A stretch of 64,000 nucleotides of DNA from positions 27,501-91,500 of the forward strand of contig BROG01001141.1 in the NCBI GenBank assembly GCA_030159075.1, in the 5' to 3' direction. Shown here piece after piece: positions 1 through 12,667 of this stretch. Position numbers and translations under genes: made by a program. Under the pieces are notes generated by a model. That model saw only the letters and a list, made by a program, of their open reading frames with translations. It searched no databases and had not been told where the DNA came from. How positions within the stretch are numbered: the first letter of the stretch is position 1; every line of letters starts with the position of its first letter. The DNA is from Atrina japonica (taxonomy: Eukaryota > Mollusca > Bivalvia > Pterioida > Pinnidae).

Positions 1-110
1 TGTGAATCAATCACGATTTAAAAAAAAGATTCAGGTACAGGTACATGGACTAATTAAAAGTTATTTGATACTTATTGACAACAATAATAATATTGATAAT
101 AATTATAATA

Positions 111-114
111 TTAA

Positions 115-157
<43 letters not shown>

Positions 158-170
158 GTAATAATAATAA
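111..170. repeat. (AAT)n microsatellite
   Basis: Near-perfect AAT/ATA trinucleotide tract with a few substitutions, inside unit 1 of the local duplication. Confidence 0.95.
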
Positions 171-247
171 TGGTATTGATAATACTCATGAATATAGATA
201 ATACCTATACTCATTAATCAAAACCATGCATGTTTAACTTAGCCATT

Positions 248-395
<148 letters not shown>

Positions 396-739
396 ACGAT
401 AGTTTTCGTCTGAAGAACACGATAGTAAAAGCGCTAACGGAATAAAGCAAATATTAATAGATAAGTGTGATGTTCTACACTTTTCTTAACATATATATTG
501 CTGTTCCAAGAAAACCAACACACACACAGATATATATATATATATATCACCGATGAAGGCTAATACGTACAGAATGTACACAAGCGTTTGTATATTACTA
601 ATTGTAGTAGCGATCGGCGTCTTGTTAATAAACATTGTAAGAAAATGTAGGCGACAGATCAGGGTAAAACAAAGTTTCACTTGGTATCAATATACACAAC
701 ATTAATGGTGAATATAAAATTAATTGTAAAAATCTACCC

Positions 740-900
740 GTAGACTTACCTGGAAATTGTTTCAAGATCCGACGATAGGGAGATAAATAACGTATAATGT
801 CCTAGGTTTGCAGATGAACGATGATATGCTCTAATTGACATGCACAGTTCTCTTACAGCTTTTCGTCTATATGGAACGCTGAAACGAACAAGCGATATGA
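740..900. repeat. Dispersed repeat family R1, copy 1
   Basis: Carries the R1 landmarks 'gtaaattgtttc', 'gatccgacgatag' and 'tgcagatgaacgatgatatg', also seen at 2630-3290, 5735-6150, 7030-7440 and 30083-30580. The family is non-coding as far as I can see. Confidence 0.6.
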
Positions 901-930
901 GCTGTAGTCGGTTTACATGCACATATTAAG

Positions 931-1733
<803 letters not shown>

Positions 1734-2127
1734 TTTGCGTGTATTTCAATTTTTTCAAATATATTTCAATTTTCACTAATACCATAGGCTATTGATTTGT
1801 TAACACGTGTATCTTCTTTTCTCTTCCTACCAACTAGACCATAAATCATTTCTGATATTGTACTCTCAGATTCAAAGGAATATACAACAAACATAGTGCA
1901 CTATGTTAGTGCAAACGATTAGTGCACTATTTAATACAAACATTTTAGCTTTTTTTCTCTCGGTTTCATGTTTTATCAACATACAAGTAAAACATGAGTT
2001 TAAACTCTTAAAATGAGTGTAAATATAAGTTGTCGGTTATGATGTGCGTTTTCTAATATAAGCCTCAAAACATCACCTTGTTTAAGAACCGTCCACTTAA
2101 TTGACATTTCATTTCAATCCCACATGA

Positions 2128-2880
2128 CTAAGGTACAGGCACATGGAGTAATCAAAAGTTATTTGATACTTATTGACAATAATAATGGTATTGTCGGTGT
2201 TGATTATACTGATGGAAATAGATAATACCTATACTCATTAATTTAAACCATGCATGTTAAACTGAACCATTGGCATATACACAGATATAATTATGTGTAA
2301 AGACAGTTTCCGTTTGAAGAACGCGATAGTGAAAGCGCTAACGGAATAAAGCAAATATTAATATAAAATTGTGATGTTCTACACTTATCTTAACATATGT
2401 ATCACTGTACCAAAATCAAACCAGCTTAATATATATATATATATATTCAATGATGGAGGCTAATACGTACAGAATGTACATAAGTGTTTGTATTATATAG
2501 TGCACTTATCGTAGTAGCGATCGGCTACACTGGAGAAGAAAATGTAGTCGACAGGCAGGGTGATACTAAATTTACTTGGTATTAATATACACATTATAGA
2601 TAATGGTGAATATGAAATTAATTGTACAAATCTACCCGTATAAAGACTCACCTGTAAATTGTTTCTCGATCCGACGATTGTTGTTGACACTTGGAGATGA
2701 ACACTGTATAATATTCTAGTTTTGCAGACTAACTAAGATATGCCCAAATTGACATCCACATTCGTCTATATAGAACATTGAAGCAAAAAAATCGCGCATA
2801 TTAATATACCTTAAAGCGATATGAGCTGACGTCAGTGCAAACGTTTAAATGCGCAGTTCATATACATGGACATCCCAAAG
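2128..2880. repeat. Tandem duplication, unit 2 (with R1 copy 2)
   Basis: Second unit of the left-end duplication. From about 2630 it runs into the R1 dispersed repeat. Confidence 0.75.
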
Positions 2881-3290
2881 AGATTTTCCAGTGGTTAGAA
2901 TAACAAATACATGCGTATTATTGCAACAATCTTGCCAAACATAAGCGTTATTATCGTTTGTTATAAATCCCGTCATGACTCTGACCATTGTAAATTAACA
3001 TTCTGTAATTTTTTCCGAAGATTAACGTTGACCAGAATCTGTGTTCGGTTATTTATTTATCATTAAATTTAATAGAGTTTTGTTTTACTATTCTTATCTT
3101 CGGGTATATGCTATCGGATAATGTCTGTTTCTCTATGAGGGTTTTACAGGTCAGTATCTACTTTCAGATTTTCTATTTGCTTCGTTTCTAGAGACAGCTG
3201 CAGGCAATTTCTTTTAGGCGAAATCTAGTAGCAACACTACAATACCAGCGGCAACACTTCCACCTTTTTCAATAACCTATCAATTCATAG
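2880..3290. repeat. Dispersed repeat R1, distal part
   Basis: Shares 'cttcgggtatatgctatcg', 'tttgcttcgt' and 'aataacctatcaattcatag' in order with 7140-7440 and 30295-30580. In those two copies the same end is fused to integrase remnants of an LTR element. Here the repeat instead continues into unrelated sequence after about 3290. Confidence 0.65.
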
Positions 3291-3633
3291 ACAAAATTTC
3301 ACCTCTCTAACTATAGGTGAAAAGAAAACGTGGTTCATTGCACATTTCGAAAGGAGATAGATAAACCCATGCGTACATCCGGTATATCAGAATTATCAAA
3401 GATTTTTGGTTTATGTGCTGTTCATATGTAGCAATGGTGAAAATCCTTTGGTTAATCTGTCATATAATTTTCGTTTTTTTTAAAGTTGTATGTCATGAAG
3501 AAGTATGTTCACAGTAAAAGTGTGGGTGAATAGAAAACATAAGAATGAGTTGCAAATGTGTTAAAAGTTGCTATCATCTACAATCAATACTGACACTACA
3601 AAATAGTAAATACTCCAAATGCTTATGACAGAT

Positions 3634-3770
3634 TGTTATGGGTCAGGATGACCCTATAGTATGCCAGCAAAAATCAAGAACACATTAAAGTTATTAACAA
3701 TAACAAAATAAAAACTTAATCTAAATGATGGTTGACAATAATAAGAGTGAAATCTCACAATATCAATTAT
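3634..3770 (-). mobile_element. LTR fragment of the Gmr1-like retrotransposon
   Basis: Begins with TGTTATG, as at 9605 and 62715, and follows the same course (runs of 'aataacaaaataaaaactta', 'aatgatggtt'). Homology stops near 3770, so this is a truncated LTR without internal sequence. The 340 bp before it hold nothing recognised. Confidence 0.6.
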
Positions 3771-3939
3771 ACTAGTGTGCAATATTTGTTTTTTTTTTTT
3801 GCTGGAAGATAAAAAATCTATGTAGTGAAATTGATACTGAATCCAAACATGTTTGCATCCTTTATTTTACAAAACAAAACAAAAACAGATAATTTTATGT
3901 CAATGATAATAAAATTATTTCGAATAGATTATTTCACTT

Positions 3940-4170
3940 TTTTGGGGCCTCTGTTGCCAAAATGGTTTGAGCAACGCGCTTTAAACCATGGAGTCTCTCA
4001 CATCTGGTCAGCGCAAGTTTGAACCCCGCTGGAACGTAAACTGATTATTGCGAGAGGACGATGGTCACTTCCTGTGTACACTGTAAACGGGTACTCTTCT
4101 CCACCGTTAAAAACTGGCCACCACCATATAACTGAAACATTGTTGATTGTGGCGTAAAACAAAAATCAAA
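3940..4170 (+). mobile_element. tRNA-derived SINE
   Basis: A tRNA-like head is followed by a body ending in 'gattgtggcgtaaaac', the 3' tail type of common mollusc SINEs. The head contains a B-box-like 'aagtttgaacccc' and an A-box-like 'tggtttgagcaacgcgc'. Related tails lie at 29095-29300 and 52120-52290. Confidence 0.65.
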
Positions 4171-5027
4171 ATCCAAATATTTCGCTTTCTCAAACACGAA
4201 AATGTTCATCACACCTTACACATGTTACATGTAAATACCAAATATATCATTATCTTCACTATCCACAGATTGATATTAATGATTAACATGGTCAACATGG
4301 CCTGAAGAATAAATTCTAAAATTATTCGATTTAAAGATATTCCTTACACATTTTTTCTTTTGCCATTGTTTTCTTTTTTTCAAAAAAGATAATTGCTTTT
4401 TGCTAAACAATATAATCCAAATTTATATTAAACAGAAAAAGGTTAAAATCACATATAACTATCAATTGATTACCTGCCGTTATGTAATTAATTATTTCCT
4501 GAGCCTTATCTTTACTTACCTTGTCCTTGACCTAGTAGTAGTGGTAGAATTGCAGGTTAACCGTACTATGATCCTTGACCTGTTGTGTCAGTATGAATAT
4601 TACCATAGTTACGACAATAGATAATGACATTAATGCATACAGATGTGCAACTGGAGGTTTCTATATTCAATATTATGGCTTGCTTTGTGTCAAATATAAA
4701 CTGTAAATGTCAGTGCATACTCATGTTTTGTTATATGGATATAGGAGAGGATTTATGTAAGTTGGGAAACTTGTATCCGATCCTTTTGTCAAGTATTCGA
4801 AAATAAAATATGTTTAAACTAAAACATAAGTACGCATTCAGTCAAACCATAAGTGATCGGGAATCATTTGTTCATTTTCAGAAATATGACACAGTTTCAC
4901 GACTTTAAAGATAGGTAGAAAGCATTTCTATTAACTCTAATGCCAAAATGTCATCACAAAAGTGATCGTATGAAATTCATTTTGTCAGAGTTAATCAACA
5001 TATGCGTATATAAAGATACCTCTGTTG
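4171..5027. other. Intergenic interval, no recognised feature
   Basis: Open frames of 74 and 60 codons at 4400-4624 and 4624-4806 (plus) have no recognisable motif and AT-rich composition. I do not call them genes. Confidence 0.4.
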
Positions 5028-5280
5028 TCCGATTAATATAAGATGACGGGTAGAAGTAACCTTTTGATTATTATAAGGATGATTCTATTCACCTTTCGGT
5101 TATGAGAAGCTGCGCGGGGAAAACGTTTCATTCCTCACTGGGTAGATACTCTGGTATGTATGGTGACCAGTAAGAACGCTTACTCTAGTAAGTGTAATGC
5201 TTTATTGTTTGATATTTATACCAGGTCAAGAAAAGGTTCACAAGACTCCAGATTATAGGGATTTTACTATGCCACTATAA
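5028..5280 (+). repeat. Dispersed repeat R2, copy 1
   Basis: About 250 bp running from 'taagatgacgggtagaagta' to 'gggattttactatgcc'. It is matched at 5800-6045 and 21785-22048 in the same orientation. Common points are the 'cattcctcactgg' and 'aggttcacaagactcca' type segments. Confidence 0.7.
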
Positions 5281-5510
5281 CTTTCATACTCATATTTGTC
5301 ACCAGTTCTATATCTGTATATTCCATATATGATATATTCTTGAAATAAAACATTCGTAAAAATAATGAATTAATATTTATAATACATTACTTATGATAAT
5401 AACAGTTGTGCAAAAGTACTCTAATTCGACGGAGGCTCTAAATGTAAAAGAAGAAGAAATATATATAAATCATAATTAAAATTAAAATTAGCTAGATCTG
5501 AAATAAAGGT

Positions 5511-5627
<117 letters not shown>

Positions 5628-5734
5628 TGATGAAAACATTGCAGAAGAAGATGTAGTCGACCTGTTTATTTTGTATTAATAGACACATGTATAATGGTGA
5701 ATATAAAAGTAATTGTACAAATCTACGTATAACC

Positions 5735-6150
5735 ACTCAAATGTAAATTGTTTCCTGATCCGACGATAGCTGTTGACACTTGGAGATAACACTGTATATT
5801 GTCGGATTCACATAAGATGGCGGGCGGAGTAACAATTTTAATCTCATACGGATGGTTATGACAAGCTGCACGGGAAAAACGTTGTATTCCTTATTGGATA
5901 TTCTCTTATGTTTGGTGACAAGAAGGAATGATTACCTTAATCAGTGAAATTTTAATATTATGCTTTTTAACTTAACTCGTCCAGGTCAAGAATGGGTTCA
6001 CAAGACTCCATCCCGCCAATTTATATGGATTTTACTATAATATCATAGCTTTGCAGACGGTCGATGATATGCTCCAATGCAAATGCACGATTCTCTCACC
6101 TCTTTTCGTCTATATTGAACACTGAAACAAACAAATCGCGAATATCAATA
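5735..6150. repeat. R1 copy 3 interrupted by R2 copy 2
   Basis: R1 landmarks at 5740-5795 (gtaaattgtttcctgatccg, gttgacacttgg) resume at about 6046-6150 ('gctttgcagacggtcgatga', 'tttcgtctatattgaacact'). R2 (5800-6045) sits between them. This suggests that R2 inserted into R1. Confidence 0.6.
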
Positions 6151-6269
6151 AGGTTTACACATATAGGGGGATAACTCGTATTTTAAACAAAAATTGGCGC
6201 TGTACCTTTTTGATGATGTCGATTACATTCATTAAAAATTGACATCATAGTGTTGGCCTGTTTATTTTG

Positions 6270-6575
6270 TTTGTTAATTGTTGTACGTCCTACTCAAAAA
6301 TATTTCACTCGTATGGAGACGTCACCAAATGCCGGTGAAGGGCTTCAAAGTTTGGCCTATGCTCGGCATTCACTGCCATTGAGCGGTGAGAGTTCTTTAA
6401 CGTGTCGACACCTACTGTGACACAGGACCTCGGATTTTACTGCCTCATCTGAAGGACAGCTGGACTCGAACTCACGACCACACGATCAAAAGTCAAGCAC
6501 GCTACCGACTGAGCCAGACCACACGATCAAGAGTCAAGCATGCTACCGACTGAGCCAGGCCGGCTCTTCATAGTG
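6270..6575 (-). mobile_element. tRNA-derived SINE with duplicated promoter head
   Basis: Read on the minus strand from 6575, it has an A box (TGGCTCAGTCGG) and a B box (GAGTTCGAGTCC), then a SINE body that includes 'ggagacgtcacc' and 'gccggtgaagggct' as seen on the plus strand. About 49 bp of the tRNA-like head occur twice in tandem (near 6470-6570), so the A box is present twice but the B box once. The interval 6576-7030 holds no recognised feature. Confidence 0.75.
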
Positions 6576-7029
6576 TTGGCAGTGTCAGGCCAAGTAGTTT
6601 ATAATCTATGCCATGAATAGCTTATATTGTAGAGTACATTCGAAATTTCCTGTACGACTACGACCAAAACTTTGAAGTATGCGATATAGTCCCATATAAA
6701 TCATTTAGTAAATTAATGCGTTGCTTGATTGAAAACATTCTCCATATTTGTTCTATAATATCGAAGTACGGTAGAGTCTGAGTTTGGCCACCAGTGAGAG
6801 GCCTGAGACTTTACCGACACATCCATGGAACGGTTATCCTCTGAGATCCTCAGCCACACCTGGTCATACAAATTCATCAAAGACTTTATTTTTTGCACGA
6901 GTTTTGCAATAAAACGAAACGGTCAATTTTCAATAAACTTTCATTTTATGACAGAACTTTCCTTTCTGTCTTCTGTGGTATCTCACTTGTGTAAAATATA
7001 TGAACAAAAATCTTCCCCAACATGCAAAC

Positions 7030-7440
7030 CTTACCTTAAAGCTATACGAGCTGTCGATGGTGCAAAATTTTACATGGACATCTTATGTAATAATTTATCT
7101 CATATAGATGCGTATGAACTCGTTATTATCACAGCCTGTCATGTCTCTGACCATTGTAAACTTTCGGTAAATATAACCGAAGATTAGCGTTGGTCCAAAT
7201 CTACCATATGTTCAGTGATTTGTTTTGATATTCTTATCTTCGGGTATATGCTATCGATTAATGTCTGTTTCGCTGAGGGTCTTACAGGTCAGTATTACTT
7301 TTTTCAACTTTTGTATTTGCTTCGTGTTTACAAACCCCAGGAAATGTCTTTTGGGCAACATCTATTAGCAACACTTCAATACCGGCAGCGACAATTCCAC
7401 CCGGATAATTATCAATAACCTATCAATTCATAGGTTATGG
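7030..7440. repeat. Dispersed repeat R1, copy 4
   Basis: Matches 2810-3290 and 30295-30580 through 'cttcgggtatatgctatcg' and 'aataacctatcaattcatag'. Its right end is fused to the integrase remnant at about 7435. Confidence 0.65.
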
Positions 7441-7990
7441 ACCCTTTCATTCCTATCTTTTATGATACTTGTAACAATAAGTTTTCATCATAGTTTTACG
7501 GGTCTGATTAAAGGGTGCAAGTGCCCTCTGGGAGTCGGGATGATAACCACAGGACTTGTACTGCTTAATGCCTTCCCCATGCATAACCTGTTGAAATAAC
7601 CCAGGCATAATGTTCGGCTTCCGTGAAACGAGGGGAAGTACACACAATAGTAAGTAGATACTGATTCCCAGAGCTAGTCCTAGGCAAAGGCCCTACACAA
7701 TCAACCTACACTCTACTAGAAGGATCGCCAAAAACCGAAATGGGTTGGAGGGGCAGATGGATTTTCTGATTTGACTTACCTGGCGTATCTGACAAATATG
7801 ACCTGACTTACAATACTGAGAAACATAAAAGTAGATGTGTCGTGAGCTAAACTCGTGATATCCACTCGATATATCAATGGGACCACTATCTGGAGAACAT
7901 CACGAAACTCCTCCCCCAGAGGTGCATTGGGTGGTCGCCATTTGCGCTTTAATGGCATGTTGTGGTAACAGTACACGCTGGATACAGGCC
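7441..7990 (-). pseudogene. Integrase remnant of Gmr1-like LTR retrotransposon
   Basis: Minus-strand frames at 7776-7976 and 7453-7647 give successive parts of a retroviral-type integrase. First comes the segment before and in the H2C2 zinc-binding domain (IVVPLIYR, SLAHDT), then the distal catalytic core (HPDSQ...FNQT...KTYC). At the catalytic glutamate the usual ALER reads ALAP, and there are frameshifts, so it is dead. The segment joins protease-type sequence at its 5' side with no reverse transcriptase between. At about 7435 it is fused to repeat R1. Confidence 0.75.
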
Positions 7991-8420
7991 ACTGTCATCA
8001 ATTAAACTAACATCAGGTATGACGGCTTTACTAACAATCGGATCCGCCACCTACTAAATCGTTGCCTAGCAGAAAGGGAACGATTCAAACCGGAAGAGTA
8101 GGTTGCGTACCTACGATAATTGGTCCAGTATATAAATTCTATGGTGGGAACGATCATTGACGCCTAGCTCCACACCCTGTAATAAAATTGATCAACCAAC
8201 ATAAGTCTGTTCAGGCAGAGGCAACATGTCCTCTAACAACAAAGTATGTGCAGCACCAGTATCTCATTTTTGAACAGGTAAAGCTCCACTTGACGTACCA
8301 TCTGGTACATATCCCTGGGAAAATGGACCTTATAATTTAGAATCATGAAACCTGGACTTACAACAATCCTGAACATCAGGACGTTCGGACCAAGACAAAA
8401 GAGAAAGCTTACTACCACTC
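7991..8420 (-). pseudogene. Aspartyl protease remnant of Gmr1-like element
   Basis: In alternating minus frames I can follow a protease domain containing DTGAA, then LLLE and GVELGV, and a downstream linker (DPIVSKAVIPDVS, YPAC). The better kept relative at 31424-31684 shows the same order. Several stops and frameshifts are present. It lies between gag and integrase. Confidence 0.65.
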
Positions 8421-9440
8421 TTAACTGCAGATAGACATTTGGATTTGGTTTTTCACGGTCATTCTTTCTATTAAGTTCCTCTTAACATTCACTAATAATA
8501 TGACCTGTTTTCTTAAAAATCGCACTTCATTTCTGAGACCTTCAACACGTCCAGATTTAGACTGGGCGTAAGACCATCTACGGAAAGTTTTGGTTGTGCA
8601 TTGGACTGAGAAAAATACCATGAATGAGACTCTAACTGAAAATTTTAGCAGCAGTGCTCCCAGATGATTTTGTTAAAATCTTCTTTTTGTGAGTGAAAAC
8701 ATAAGTATCTGACATGACTGCAGCCACATTGAGAGTTTTATCACGTTTGTCTTCTATGTGAGTTCTCATATCTTGATGTACACTTGATTTAAATTCTTCA
8801 ACAAGGATGAGTTTGAATAAATTTTCAAAATATTTGTTCACACGTTTTAACCGTAACCATTGTTCAAATAAATATTTCTTTTCTGTAGCAAATTCGACAT
8901 AAACTGCTGGCCATAAGCTTCTGGCACGAGTTCATATGCTTTTGGAATCACAGCCTTCACATTGTTATAGTCTAAACTATCGCCTAGACTCAATGCCGAA
9001 TTAAGACTTTCTGAGACCTTTTCAAACTGCGGAAAGTACTCACCAACAGATTTTTCCAGAATTTGTGGCACTAAGCAAACATTTTTGGTACTAAGCAAAT
9101 ATTTTTTGCAGCGTCAAATTCAGACCTGACATGTATTGGCTGCTACTTTTTAATATTCAAGTTCTCTTTTCCTCTATTTCTCACGTTTTCTCTGTTCTCT
9201 ATTACGTTCTCTCTGTTCTTTATCATGTTCTAATTCTAACTTTTTCATTTCAAATTTTAATCTTTTTGCTTCTAAGCCATAGCCTTCTTCAATTTTAACT
9301 TCGGGAAAAACATAAGTTTCAAAAATTTCTTCTGATACTAATTTCTTCGATACTAAAATTTTAATATCACTCTTTCTCATGGATAATTTAACTTGAAGCT
9401 CAAAATGTATACCAAGTGCGATTAACACATTCATCTTCAA
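8421..9440 (-). pseudogene. gag remnant of Gmr1-like LTR retrotransposon
   Basis: The frame at 9174-9440 gives a gag N-terminus with a charged coiled-coil tail. Frames at 8847-9098 and 8632-8841 give the capsid-like region (KAYELVPEAY; LILVEEFKSSVHQDMRTHI). Near 8480-8530 a CCHC zinc knuckle can be read, ending KKTGHIISEC, but one base is lost between its first two cysteines. Breaks separate all the parts. Order and strand match the LTR and primer site immediately upstream (9583-10033). Confidence 0.75.
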
Positions 9441-9582
9441 AGATAAAAATAATTACTTGTCGGTGTTTGCAAATAATCTTCGTTCTTAAGTACCATGTTG
9501 ATTTTCGCTGGCTTTAATTTTCAAACAGTAAGCAAATGTGCTGAATAATCTAAGTAAAAAGATTGTTAATCTTCAATGATCG

Positions 9583-9600
9583 ATCCCGGACGAGCCCCCA
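9583..9600 (-). promoter_or_regulatory. Primer-binding site, tRNA-Pro type
   Basis: On the minus strand this reads TGGGGGCTCGTCCGGGAT, the classic complement of the tRNA-Pro 3' end that primes minus-strand DNA synthesis in many LTR elements. It sits a few bases inside the LTR end (CATAACA on the minus strand) and about 140 bp before gag. Confidence 0.85.
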
Positions 9601-9604
9601 ATTC

Positions 9605-10033
9605 TGTTATGAGTCAGAATTACCCTAAAAGTATGTCAATCAAGAACAGTGTTAAGTACATTAATAAGGTGTATTAACAATAACAAAGTAAAAACTTAAT
9701 CAAAATGATGGTTTACAATAAAAAGAGTCAAATTTCATAATATCAATGTCCGTTGTTGTTCAGTTCCATGGATTGCAATCCGACCGTATTATTAAAAGAG
9801 GTCCACTGGAATACACAGTAAATTTCAATTAGTATGTAATATTGATGTGCACTACTTTCGTATAACTTGTATAACTTTAAATAAGATATGGTCTGCTCTG
9901 CTCTCGTATAACTTGGTCTCAATAAATAGTATCAGGTACTCTCCCTTAATTGTTCGTGGCTTTTCTAAACTTGATCTGCCTAGCAATCTGACTGTCTACC
10001 TGTATATATACCCTAGTAAAGTTCCAGAAAACA
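9605..10033 (-). mobile_element. 5' LTR of the Gmr1-like retrotransposon
   Basis: On the minus strand it starts TGTT and ends AACA. It is followed by the primer site. The same sequence recurs at 62715-63299 and, truncated, at 3634-3770. The outer boundary (10033) is set by the TGTT terminus and by comparison with the 62.7-kb copy, and is less certain than the inner one. Confidence 0.7.
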
Positions 10034-10600
10034 CTAGATGAGGAATGATAAGGAAATAACATTTCTAGTATATCCATGTGTTTACAATGGAAATTCCCTA
10101 TTGCTAAATATAGTAACGTGATGACATAATTAGAAAGTCCTTGAAACAAAAACAAAACAATAACAGCTAATATTCCAGAAAGGTCGACCAGATGTATTAA
10201 ATTCAACAAGTACTAATTATAAGTAAACAATCACCCATCAACCCTCATACCTGTATCATGATGTTACAGCCCAAAGAATCTGGTAGACGCATTTCCTTTT
10301 TGTAATTCAACACAGAGTATTAGTATAAATTGTTTTTGCAAAATTAATACATATAAATCAGGCTTTTATTTTAAATGTTACATGTTACGATGTTCAGTTT
10401 TAAGTATACATACATATTATGTGATCATCAACGAATGAGTGTGCTTAATAGAACTGCATGTGCGGATGACATTACAAACATATACAAACAGTACTCCTTA
10501 ATTTACTCAAAATCAAGACACTATAGTGCACGTATACAGATAACAGAAAAATCAAACGTTTGCGGAAAATGTTGAATATGTTTACTGAAAACATATCAAG

Positions 10601-10601
<1 letters not shown>
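10034..10601. other. Interval with no recognised feature
   Basis: Unique-looking AT-rich sequence. The open frames at 9946-10209 (minus) and 10375-10575 (plus) show no motif. Confidence 0.4.

Positions 10602-10680
<79 letters not shown>
10602..10680. repeat. (TA)n microsatellite
   Basis: About 80 bp of TA at the left side of the segment duplicated, in inverted orientation, at 32430-32590. Confidence 0.97.
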
Positions 10681-10683
<3 letters not shown>

Positions 10684-10849
10684 GACACCATATAGGCGAT
10701 AGTGGGATATCTAATTATGATTTACTGTTAGTCATTTCGGCTTTCTGAGACGAGCCGTATTTTGTATTAGATTTTAAAGAGAACTTCCACATATTTGGAT
10801 GAAATATAAATTGAAATTTGCGTTTGTGTTATGAAATATATATATGTAT

Positions 10850-11000
10850 CTTCACTCTACAGGGAATGCTTACTCCTCCATGACACATGATCCCACCTCT
10901 AGATTTCCAGAGGTGCGTGTTTGTCCAATATTCGCCAGATTTGTATACTGTATCCTGGACATCCTGAATATTAATACTGTGGAATATTTGCTTTGATATG
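10850..11000 (+). mobile_element. Naiad 3' tail
   Basis: Contains 'atgcttactcctccatg', 'gatcccacctct' and 'tcctggacatcctgaat', the conserved type-I Naiad 3' tail. No RT sequence is attached. The same insertion is present at 32872-33016, so it predates the gene duplication. Confidence 0.75.
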
Positions 11001-11609
11001 GTTGGACCATCGGTCCATCGTGAAATAAAACTTTTTACTTTTTGTTTACATGTCAAACTATAAAGTACATGTATATTATAAATATAGTTTCTTTTCTGAA
11101 AATGACCAATAGTCTATAATTGCAGATTTTATTTACAGTTGAATTGAATTATTGGTTATTGGAGTGAAGTTATCCGTCATGAAAACAATCAGCCAACTTG
11201 AATTTTTTGTCGTGTCCTAATGACTGGGTAAATTTATAAAGGACCTGTGATAATGCACTGTTGGTTGCAATAAGAACTGTTTCAATTTTAGTTAAATATA
11301 GGTATTTGAGTAATAATTTACCAAGTTGGTTAATAGATTTGCTCATTAGTGTTCACGTGACAAAACTGTTTTGCTGATTTTTTAAAGCCATTATCGTGAA
11401 ATTTTGAAGACTACGTGTAAAGGGCTCCGTCATGTGTATGGATCTTTGTAGGTAATTATGTGAAGTTACTTGTTTTGTACAAGCGAATTCATTTTACGTA
11501 CGGTAATTATTCCATATATGAAGAATACTTTTGCCAATCGCGATAAACCCTGGCCTATGTGTACCCTAACTCTCTATACACTGGGGATAACTATAAATAA
11601 AAACTGTTG

Positions 11610-11745
11610 GTACAAAATCATTAATCGTCAGGATGTCCAGGATACAATATACATATTTGGTGATAACTTACAGACCTCTGAATATATATAGGTGGGATCA
11701 GGTGTCATGGAGGATCCCCTGTTGACCAGCCACACCCTATTGCAC
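11610..11745 (-). mobile_element. Naiad 3' tail
   Basis: Minus-oriented type-I tail ('caggatgtccaggatac', 'ggtgggatcaggtgtcatgg'). Orthologous copies lie at 33640-33790 and 63790-63930. Confidence 0.75.
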
Positions 11746-12667
11746 AACGCGAAGCAATGAAATTAGATGCAAACTGTATATAGTTATCAGAAATATAAAA
11801 AAGTCTCAGATACCATGGTATAAATCATTAGGATGTCAAGGATATAGGTAAAAATCTGGTAAAAAATGTTATACACAGATAATCAGTAAATGAATATCAT
11901 GTACTTATATAAAGAAGTACAACTAATACAATTATTTAAATTTATGTTTGGCAAGAATACCTACAAAACACCACTGAGTCATGCATTAGTTTGTTACTTT
12001 TAAGACAACACATACATCACTAGATATGACTAATGTTTTAAGTTTTCAACTTCAACGTTATTCCAACTTTCAACATCAAATATCAACACTCAATAACACC
12101 GAGCGTGTGGTATATTATTGTTATCCAACCTTTAGTAACATATGCATAGTTAATAGCAAAATGCATAAAGTTTCCTACAAATTCAGAACCTACTTCTTTA
12201 AAAGACGTAAAATATGTAACCATGTGCTTGTGGTTCATATAAGGTCCATATGACGTGCGAGCACATGCATTTATCAATCAATTTACTTCACAATAAACAC
12301 AAACATGTTTGAATATGTCTTGCATTTACTGCCTCTGTCAATTAGGCAATATCATTTTATCTGTTGAGTTTCGATATAAAAAATAAAATACTAAATACCT
12401 TTCATGTTTGTAAACTTTATTTAACGATTAAAATGCCAGAAAGTACTGAAATAATATCTTATTGCACATTCTATTTTCACATCAAGTTATTTTAAACCGC
12501 CGCAATATGTTGAATTTCTTACATTGTGGTGTGTATCAACGTTGGAAACTACCTGAAGCATTATATTAAATTTAATCCGAGTTCCGATTAAACATTTTCT
12601 TGTGAATCTGTTTGCAGAGAAAAACAATATGATTTTAATATTTTTCCTGATTGGACAATGTTTTCAA

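Larger units (their letters stand above)
10681..12660. repeat. 3' flank of gene B, segmental duplicate of 32430-34670
   Basis: Landmarks occur in the same order as downstream of gene A: 'gtgttcacgtgacaaaa', 'gcgaattcattttacgta', 'ctctaactctctatacact', 'caccactgagtca', 'gacgtgcgagcacat'. The first ~160 bp are inverted relative to the other copy. The block contains two Naiad tails, at 10850-11000 and 11610-11745. No coding sequence is seen. Confidence 0.8.
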
